Source of the DNA: BM506 sp031581485
GTDB lineage: Bacteria > Desulfobacterota > Desulfobulbia > Desulfobulbales > SURF-16
Assembly: GCA_031581485.1 (NCBI GenBank)
Contig: JAVLBA010000098.1
Coordinates: 1-7,097, forward strand
Direction of reading: 5' to 3'
Length of the DNA: 7,097 nt
Shown here: one piece after another, positions 1-4,828 of the stretch
Layout: every line of letters begins with the position of its first letter
How positions within the stretch are numbered: position 1 is the stretch's first letter
Notes under the pieces: generated by a model
Told to the model about the DNA's origin: nothing
Database searches by the model: none
What the model saw: the letters and a program-made list of their open reading frames with translations, nothing else
Position numbers and translations under genes: made by a program

Positions 1-1
1 T

Positions 2-520
2 TTTTCCCTGGTCACCAGCGGCCGGGGCGCCTCCAGGCAAGAGGTTCTTGCGCTTGCCCGTCGCATTGCCGCCATTCGCGATGAGGTGGAGATCAAGGTG
101 TGCGGCTCCTTTGGTATTCTGGGCAGAGAGGATCTTGCCATCCTGCAGGCCGCGGGCATGGACCGCTATCATCATAATCTGGAAAGTTCCCGGGAATTTT
201 TCCCCACCATCTGCACCACCCATTCCTTTGCCGACCGGATAGCCACCATCCAGGCGGCGCACTCCCTGGGGATTTCCGTGTGCAGCGGCGGCATTATCGG
301 CCTGGGCGAGTCCGAGGCAGACCGTATCTCCCTGGCCGCCACCCTGGCGCAACTGGAGGTGGATTCCGTACCCCTTAACTTTCTCATTCCCCTGCCCGGC
401 ACCCCCCTTGCCGATATCAAGCCCCTGGATATGGCTGAAATCCTGCGCGCCATCGCCCTTTTCCGCCTCCACCTGCCGGCGGTGCCGCTGCGTCTGGCTG
501 CCGGCCGTGAGTCGGCCTAG
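2..520 (+). CDS. bioB: Biotin synthase BioB, 3' part, interrupted by an in-frame amber codon
   Basis: BioB is a radical-SAM enzyme that inserts sulfur into dethiobiotin, the last step of biotin synthesis in the cytoplasm. The window enters the gene within the barrel, at FSLVTSGRG; the radical-SAM CxxxCxxC motif and the start codon lie outside. Visible family features in order are KVCGSFG (Cys at 101-103) and SVCSGGIIGLGE (Cys at 281-283), which match the two later Cys ligands of the [2Fe-2S] sulfur-donor cluster. PLNFLIPLPGTPL follows, then LRLAAGRE, whose first Arg (491-493) matches the unusual Arg ligand. The frame stops at TAG 518-520, about 45 codons short of the family C-terminus, and BioB-like sequence continues in the same frame. 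The product is probably truncated unless the TAG is read as sense. The family assignment is very secure; the functional state is uncertain. Confidence 0.93.
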   Translation, partial: FSLVTSGRGASRQEVLALARRIAAIRDEVEIKVCGSFGILGREDLAILQAAGMDRYHHNLESSREFFPTICTTHSFADRIATIQAAHSLGISVCSGGIIGLGESEADRISLAATLAQLEVDSVPLNFLIPLPGTPLADIKPLDMAEILRAIALFRLHLPAVPLRLAAGRESA

Positions 521-655
521 GGTGATTTCCTGGCCGCCGCCTTCCTGGCCGGGGCAGACGGCATGATGATCGGCGGCTATCTCACCCAGCGGGGCCGCAC
601 CCCCCAGCAGGATCTGGACTTTGTCGCCAGGATGCAGGCCCTATGGACCCGCTGA
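521..655 (+). pseudogene. bioB: In-frame remainder of bioB after the TAG (C-terminal 44 codons)
   Basis: Reading on in the same frame after TAG 518-520 gives GDFLAAAFLAGADGMMIGGY and then LTQRGRTPQQDL, ending at TGA 653-655. This is the normal BioB C-terminus, with the FLAGA(N/D)GMMxGGYLT pattern well kept and no further stops or shifts. Intact conservation argues that the stop is very recent, is a sequencing error, or is suppressed or recoded. The natural TGA overlaps the bioF ATG (643) by 13 nt, so the original gene reached into bioF and probably coupled translation to it. No strong start or ribosome-binding site supports separate translation of this piece. Confidence 0.85.
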
Positions 656-1803
656 AATGGCTGGCCCAGCGGCAGCAGCAGGGCAATCTGCGCTGCCTGC
701 GGCCCCTGGTCCGCTCCCTGAGCCGCCCTCCTTGTCTGGCCGGCACTAATCGCCCCTGCATCGATTTTTCCTCCAACGACTATCTGGCCCTCTCCATCCA
801 TCCCCAGGTCATTGCCCGCAGCAGGCAGTTTCTCGATGAGTACGGGGCAGGCAGCGGTGCCGCCCGTCTGATGAGCGGCGACCTGGCCCTCCACCACCAG
901 CTGGAGGAGGAGATCGCCCGCCTCAAGGGCCAGGAGGCCGCCCTGCTCTTTGGCAGCGGCTATATGGCCAACACCGGCATCATCCCCGCCCTCATGGGCC
1001 GCCATGATCTGATTTTTTCCGACCGGCTCAACCATGCCTCCATCGTGGACGGCTGCCTGCTTTCCGGAGCCCGGCTTGTCCGTTTCCGCCATAACGACAT
1101 GGACCATCTGGCGGCCCTCCTGGAGCAGAAAAAAGGGAGCGGCCAGCCCCTCATCGTGGTGGAGTCTCTCTATTCCATGGATGGCGACAAGGCTCCGCTG
1201 CAGGAGCTGGTGCGCCTCAAGGAAAAATATGGTTGCCTGCTCCTGGTGGATGAGGCCCATGCCACCGGCATCTTCGGGGCCAGCGGCGCCGGTCTGGTGG
1301 AAGAGGCCGGGATGGCCGGCCAGGTGGATCTGGTCATGGGCACCTTCGGCAAGGCCCTGGGCAGCTACGGCGCCTATGTGGCGGCCAGCCGGGTCTGGAT
1401 CGATTTTCTGCTCAACCGGGCCCGCAGCTTCATCTATTCCACCTCCCTGCCACCGGCCGTCATCGGCGCCAGCCTGGGCGCCCTGGAGGTGGTGAGGGCC
1501 AACCCCGCTCTGGGTGGTCAGCTCCTGGCCCGGGCCGCCTTCTTTAAAAAATGTCTGGCCGCCCATAACCTGACCGTGGAGTCGGACAGCCAGATCATGC
1601 CGCTGCTCATCGGCAGCAGTGAGAAGGCCCTGGCCCTGGCCGCCCACCTCGGTGAGGCCGGCTTCTTCGTCACCGCTGTCCGTCCCCCCACGGTGCCGGA
1701 AAACACCGCCCGCCTGCGCTTCTCCGTCACCCTCCATCACAGCGAGGAGGATCTGGCCCGGCTGGCCGGGCTGTTGCAATCTGTCCTGGCAGGGTCAGAT
1801 TGA
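643..1803 (+). CDS. bioF: 8-amino-7-oxononanoate synthase
   Basis: This PLP enzyme of the alpha-oxoamine synthase family condenses pimeloyl-ACP or pimeloyl-CoA with L-alanine to 8-amino-7-oxononanoate, the first committed ring-forming step of biotin synthesis. The 386 residues match the usual length (about 385). Visible motifs are DFSSNDYL (41-48), GSGAARLMSGD (70-80), GSGYMAN (104-110) and NHAS with the PLP-stacking His131. LLVDEAHATGIFG follows, with Asp203 and His206, then GTFGKALGSYG with Lys237 as the Schiff-base lysine. The ATG lies inside the last codons of bioB and has no strong Shine-Dalgarno site, which suits translational coupling. The upstream TAG at 518 would end ribosomes 123 nt before this start and might lower bioF translation. 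A paralogous alpha-oxoamine synthase such as glycine C-acetyltransferase is less likely given the bioB neighbour. Confidence 0.95.
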   Translation: MDPLKWLAQRQQQGNLRCLRPLVRSLSRPPCLAGTNRPCIDFSSNDYLALSIHPQVIARSRQFLDEYGAGSGAARLMSGDLALHHQLEEEIARLKGQEAALLFGSGYMANTGIIPALMGRHDLIFSDRLNHASIVDGCLLSGARLVRFRHNDMDHLAALLEQKKGSGQPLIVVESLYSMDGDKAPLQELVRLKEKYGCLLLVDEAHATGIFGASGAGLVEEAGMAGQVDLVMGTFGKALGSYGAYVAASRVWIDFLLNRARSFIYSTSLPPAVIGASLGALEVVRANPALGGQLLARAAFFKKCLAAHNLTVESDSQIMPLLIGSSEKALALAAHLGEAGFFVTAVRPPTVPENTARLRFSVTLHHSEEDLARLAGLLQSVLAGSD

Positions 1804-1917
1804 CCCGGTGGCGTGAGCGTTGTCATGTTCTGCCACGCCTGGCTTTTTAGCTGACTTTCAGGGTACAATGAAATCCTGGGCTACAGTCAGAAGTGCATTT
1901 GCAATTTGAATTCACCC

Positions 1918-1924
1918 AAGGAGG
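1918..1924 (+). promoter_or_regulatory. Shine-Dalgarno site that sets the start of the deacetylase gene
   Basis: A full AAGGAGG lies 5 nt before ATG 1930. The frame also offers an upstream TTG at 1906, but that codon would put the ribosome-binding site inside the gene and has no site of its own, so ATG 1930 is preferred. Confidence 0.8.
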
Positions 1925-1929
1925 AAGGG

Positions 1930-3027
1930 ATGCTTGGTGAGCGCCAGGTTATCGTGTTTTACGACGAGCGCATGCTGGCTCATTGTCCGAATGCCGATGT
2001 CCCGTTTTTGCCGGGACGCCTTGACCGGCGGGTGCGGGAGATACTTGCCGGCCTGGGGGTGAAGTGGACCTACCCAGAATATCCCGGGCGGTTAACGGCG
2101 ATCAAAGAACTTCTTGAGCGCGCGCCGATCCCGGGAGTTCGCTTTGAGACCGGCGCGTCGGCGACGCGCGAACAGCTCGCCCGGGTGCATACGACCTCGT
2201 ATCTGGAGGCAATCTACGCCTTGCGGGGTCAAAATGCCTGGCTGGATGTGGATACGACCGCCGTCTGTCCGGGCAGTGTGGAGGCTGCGGAAGTGGCCGC
2301 CGGGACGGCCATCGCCGCGGTGGAGGCCGTGATGGAGGGCCGTGCGCCCAGTACCTTCGCCCTGGTGCGGCCGCCGGGTCATCATGCCGAGTCGGTACGG
2401 GCGCGCGGTTTCTGTCTGTTTAACAACACAGCCGTGGCAGCGGCGCATGCGCGGGCGGCGCTGGGATGCAAGCGGGTGCTGATCGTGGACTGGGATGTGC
2501 ATCACGGCAATGGCACCCAGGAGATCTTCTGGGCGGACCCGGACGTGATGCTGTTCGATACCCACCGGGCCTCGCCGTTTTATCCGGGCTCCGGCCTGCT
2601 TGAGGAGGTCGGGGCCGGTCTGGGTGAAGGGGCCACCATCAATGTGCCCTTGCCCGGCGGTTCCGGGGATGCGGCCATGCTCAAGGCGTTCCGCGAGATC
2701 CTGGCCCCGGCCGCGGATTTCTTTAAACCGGATCTGGTGCTGGTCTCGGCAGGGTTTGATATGCACCGGTTTGACCTGGCGTTGAATGTGACCGAAGAGG
2801 GTCTCGCGGCGCTGACGGGCATCGTCCGGGATATCGCCGATCGTCACTGTCAGGGTCGGCTGACCATGATCCTGGAAGGGGGCTATAACCTGGATTCGCT
2901 GTCCCAGGGAACACGTGCGGTGCTGGAGGTGCTGGCAGGCGCCGAACCCGCCGATCCGCCCGAGTGTGGAATCAGGGAGGTGGCAGCGGCGGCGGAGTTT
3001 CACCGCAGTGCCTTCATTCCGGAGTGA
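1930..3027 (+). CDS. Histone deacetylase family zinc amidohydrolase (class II-like, HDAH/acetylpolyamine amidohydrolase type)
   Basis: The 365-residue protein belongs to the arginase/deacetylase fold family, whose members remove acetyl groups from acetyl-lysine, acetylpolyamines or related amides through a zinc site. Counting from ATG 1930, the sequence shows PPGHHAE with the His151-His152 catalytic pair, GFCLFNN, DWDVHHGNGTQ with zinc ligands Asp189 and His191, SAGFD with zinc ligand Asp277, and EGGYN with catalytic Tyr319. All active-site residues are present, so it should be active. DVHHGNGTQ is typical of class II-like bacterial enzymes. The usual HPExPxR element near the N-terminus reads YPEYPGRL here. 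No signal peptide is seen, so it is probably cytoplasmic. It stands alone, 126 nt after bioF and 574 nt before the next gene. Its GCG- and CGG-rich codon use differs from bioF, which may mean a separate origin. The substrate cannot be told from sequence. Confidence 0.92.
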   Translation: MLGERQVIVFYDERMLAHCPNADVPFLPGRLDRRVREILAGLGVKWTYPEYPGRLTAIKELLERAPIPGVRFETGASATREQLARVHTTSYLEAIYALRGQNAWLDVDTTAVCPGSVEAAEVAAGTAIAAVEAVMEGRAPSTFALVRPPGHHAESVRARGFCLFNNTAVAAAHARAALGCKRVLIVDWDVHHGNGTQEIFWADPDVMLFDTHRASPFYPGSGLLEEVGAGLGEGATINVPLPGGSGDAAMLKAFREILAPAADFFKPDLVLVSAGFDMHRFDLALNVTEEGLAALTGIVRDIADRHCQGRLTMILEGGYNLDSLSQGTRAVLEVLAGAEPADPPECGIREVAAAAEFHRSAFIPE

Positions 3028-3068
3028 AACACGTCGTTTCAGCTTGTACGGTACTATGCCTGGTAATT

Positions 3069-3091
3069 GACAAGCCGAAAAGTGGCTTGTT
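3069..3091 (+). terminator. Hairpin 42 nt after the deacetylase gene, possible weak terminator
   Basis: ACAAGCC (3070-3076) pairs perfectly with GGCTTGT (3084-3090) across a 7-nt loop, with one extra G-T pair outside. The downstream T-tract is poor (TTCTTGTG), so intrinsic termination would be weak. It could instead be an mRNA 3'-end stabiliser. Confidence 0.35.
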
Positions 3092-3137
3092 CTTGTGATG
3101 GAAAAATGCCTAAAGTAGAAAAAGAAAGTGAGAATTC

Positions 3138-3157
3138 GGGCGCGGCCCTGTTTTTTT
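3138..3157 (+). terminator. Short GC hairpin followed by seven T, likely intrinsic terminator
   Basis: GGGC (3138-3141) and GCCC (3145-3148) form a short GC stem with a 3-nt loop, followed after two bases by seven consecutive T (3151-3157). The stem is short, but the T-run and the position after the deacetylase gene fit a rho-independent terminator for plus-strand transcripts. Confidence 0.45.
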
Positions 3158-3195
3158 AGCGCACTTGAAAAAAGCGATCACGTATCACCAACACC

Positions 3196-3402
3196 TCACC
3201 CATTCCCCACAAGAACGAATTGGGGCTCGGCAAGAATCTCGCTGTAACGTTTGTCTCCCACTATTTGCCGAGCGAAACTCACGAAGTGGAGGCTATCTTT
3301 ATACCACAAGGGCATAAGTTTCGTTTGCACCCTAAAGGGCATAAAAGCAGACAAGCTGCTCAACTCAGCTTTAAGAAGGAAAGGCGCCTGTTCCCGCTTC
3401 AA
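3196..3402 (-). CDS. Possible small minus-strand ORF of unknown function (doubtful)
   Basis: This frame of 68 codons starts at a TTG and has no clear Shine-Dalgarno site. It stays open further upstream on the minus strand, to about 3450, without a better start. Codon choice looks somewhat more gene-like than the plus-strand frame over the same DNA (3251-3535), which uses many AGG, AGA, CGA and ATA codons. No motif, signal peptide or membrane segment is recognised. The 9-bp inverted repeat at 3225-3273 lies within its 3' part. It may be a gene remnant or part of a repeat element. Confidence 0.2.
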   Translation of the reverse strand: MKREQAPFLLKAELSSLSAFMPFRVQTKLMPLWYKDSLHFVSFARQIVGDKRYSEILAEPQFVLVGNG

Positions 3403-3584
3403 GGCACTTCTTGCTGGGAGGGGAGCCCCCGACCAATGGCACGAATTTCAATTCCCTGCCCAGGGAAAAGGCATTGAGGCAATGGTGCGCAGGAGAGCGG
3501 AATCCCGGTGCATGGCTCACAAGCCCAAGGGATAAAAGGCAAATTTAAGGTTACTCTGACCCACTGGTTGCAAAAATACTTCAG

Positions 3585-3591
3585 AAGGAGG
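3585..3591 (+). promoter_or_regulatory. Shine-Dalgarno site of the ATP-grasp gene
   Basis: A full AAGGAGG lies 10 nt before ATG 3602. The spacing is slightly long but workable, and it supports this start, the first ATG in the frame. Confidence 0.75.
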
Positions 3592-3601
3592 ATTAGCGAG
3601 C

Positions 3602-4828
3602 ATGACTGAAAAAAATCCGGACAAAGGGTATGTGGCTATTCTTGGTTGGAGTCTCAATGCCATTGATTCTATTGATCGCTTTGACAGGCGCTATGTCATT
3701 GTCGCCCCCCCATGGGCGGAAGAGTATGCCAAGGAACATGATATTCCCTATATATCATGGAACTTTGAGCGTATTGATGACCGTTCCTTTGAGATTGCCC
3801 AGATCTTGAAAGACAAAGGGGTCGATGTGGCAATCCCCCTCTTTGAGGAAACAGTGGAGTGGGCCGGAGCTATTAACTCGGTACTGCTCGGTAAGCCTCG
3901 TTTGATGGGCCAGGCCATGCTCTTTCGCGACAAGTCCCTGATGAAGCGTCGTGCCCAGCTCGGCGGTATCCAGGTAGGGATTTTTGCAGAGGCACAGGAC
4001 AAGGGAGATGTCATTCATTTTCTCAAGAGGGTCAACCAGACCCTGCTCAAGCTGGACGGCGACCCCAACGACCCTATTCATCTTAAGGCCTTTGATAAAG
4101 CAGGTTGTCTGGGACACTGGGTGATTCGTGAGCCGGATGATGTGGAAAGAATCTCCAATGACGAGTTCCCGCTGCTCATGGAGAGCCATCTTGATGGCTG
4201 GGAATTTGCCGTGGAGGCCTGGATTAAAAACCGTAAGATCCAGTTTTTGAATATCTCCGAATATGTCACCCTGGGCTACTCGGTATTTGTGCCGGCCTCC
4301 CCGGAGCTGGAAAAGTATCGTCCCCAGGTCACGGCCGAGATCGAGAAGCTGATTGAGGCCTTTGATATAGATTTTGGTTTCATTCATCCGGAATATTTTG
4401 TCACCAGCGACGGCAAGATGCATTTCGGCGAGGTGGCTTTCCGTCCGCCCGGCTTCAACGCCTTTGAGCTCATAGAGCGGGCCTATGGTTTCAATGCGTA
4501 TCAGGCCACGGTTCTGATGTTTGACCCCAAAACCACGGATGAGGAGCTGGCAAACTTCTTCCCCAGGGAAGTGGTGGACGCCATCGGCCATGCGGGTTGT
4601 TTTGGCGTCTATCCGCGCCGCCGGGTGGTCAGTGAGCTCACCATTCCTGAAGAGACTGCCAATGATGACTATTTCGAGTTCCATGAGTTGCAGTCGCCTG
4701 TAGAAAACAAGGTTCCCAAGCGTTCCGCATTTGGAACCCACTGGGGACTGGTCTATTTCTTTGGTGACGATCCCCACCGTATGCGTGATCTGCTCAAAGC
4801 CCAGGAGGATCTTGATTATTATGTCTGA
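3602..4828 (+). CDS. ATP-grasp carboxylate-amine ligase-like protein
   Basis: ATP-grasp enzymes activate a carboxylate as acyl phosphate with ATP and join it to an amine or other nucleophile. In this 408-residue protein, residues about 8-100 look like the N-terminal Rossmann-like pre-ATP-grasp domain (GYVAILGWSLNA). FRDKSLMKRRAQLGGI (108-123) is the start of the ATP-grasp core, with Asp110 and Lys111. HLKAFDKAGCLGHWVI (160-175) matches the ATP-binding lysine and small glycine loop, with Lys162. LLMESHLDGWEF (191-202) is the adenine hinge plus the ExxxxGxE-like element. HPEYFVTSDG (262-271) and FGEVAFRPPG (275-284) give the metal- and phosphate-binding Glu264, Glu277 and Arg281. About 100 further residues after the core may help recognise the substrate. 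It overlaps the next gene by 8 nt, so the two are co-translated. The fold is secure. The substrates are unknown, and closeness to any named ligase such as carnosine synthase cannot be judged here. Confidence 0.88.
   Translation: MTEKNPDKGYVAILGWSLNAIDSIDRFDRRYVIVAPPWAEEYAKEHDIPYISWNFERIDDRSFEIAQILKDKGVDVAIPLFEETVEWAGAINSVLLGKPRLMGQAMLFRDKSLMKRRAQLGGIQVGIFAEAQDKGDVIHFLKRVNQTLLKLDGDPNDPIHLKAFDKAGCLGHWVIREPDDVERISNDEFPLLMESHLDGWEFAVEAWIKNRKIQFLNISEYVTLGYSVFVPASPELEKYRPQVTAEIEKLIEAFDIDFGFIHPEYFVTSDGKMHFGEVAFRPPGFNAFELIERAYGFNAYQATVLMFDPKTTDEELANFFPREVVDAIGHAGCFGVYPRRRVVSELTIPEETANDDYFEFHELQSPVENKVPKRSAFGTHWGLVYFFGDDPHRMRDLLKAQEDLDYYV
4803..4808 (+). promoter_or_regulatory. Shine-Dalgarno site inside the ATP-grasp gene end, sets start of the next gene
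   Basis: AGGAGG lies 12 nt before ATG 4821, within the last codons of the ATP-grasp gene. It supports ATG 4821 over the in-frame upstream ATG 4731, which would add 30 residues read from a different frame of the ligase gene. Confidence 0.6.

Larger units (their letters stand above)
3028..3601. other. Long intergenic stretch with hairpins and overlapping short frames; no convincing gene
   Basis: This 574-nt gap holds two terminator-like hairpins near its start (3069-3091 and 3138-3157). Further perfect inverted repeats lie at 3225-3233/3265-3273 (9 bp), 3353-3358/3366-3371 (6 bp) and 3452-3458/3461-3467 (7 bp). The 10-base word AAGGGCATAA occurs twice (3308-3317 and 3335-3344). Short open frames exist on both strands (plus 3251-3535, minus 3196-3402) without good ribosome-binding sites. 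The base composition is less GC-rich than the flanking genes. It could be a degenerate mobile or repeat element, an RNA gene, or a long leader of the ATP-grasp unit. I recognise no named family. Confidence 0.5.

Noticed and set aside
577..1779. 400-codon open frame on the minus strand opposite bioF
   Set aside because: It is a mirror of bioF caused by the GC-rich codon pattern. The product is low-complexity (Gly, Gln, His, Ala) with no family motif, while the plus strand has every BioF signature.
1864..1869. TACAAT as a -10 box upstream of the deacetylase gene
   Set aside because: It matches the -10 consensus in 5 of 6 bases, but no acceptable -35 box is found 16-18 nt upstream, so a promoter call would be weak.
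1906..1908. TTG as the start of the deacetylase gene
   Set aside because: It lacks its own Shine-Dalgarno site and would place the strong AAGGAGG (1918-1924) inside the coding region; ATG 1930 fits better.
2092..3003. 303-codon minus-strand frame opposite the deacetylase gene
   Set aside because: It is antisense to a gene with complete catalytic motifs, and its Arg/His/Gly-rich product matches nothing.
3308..3344. Two copies of AAGGGCATAA as the start of a CRISPR or iteron array
   Set aside because: There are only two short copies 27 nt apart, with no third unit and no flanking cas or replication genes.
3575..3580. AATACT as a -10 box just upstream of the ATP-grasp gene
   Set aside because: The only candidate -35 (about 3551-3557) matches poorly, and the box is very close to the Shine-Dalgarno site.
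4731..4733. Upstream ATG as the start of the 664-residue protein
   Set aside because: It would give a 98-nt overlap with the ATP-grasp gene and an N-terminus that is simply the ligase gene read in another frame.
3755..4777. 340-codon minus-strand frame opposite the ATP-grasp gene
   Set aside because: It is a shadow of the ATP-grasp frame, without a ribosome-binding site or motif.
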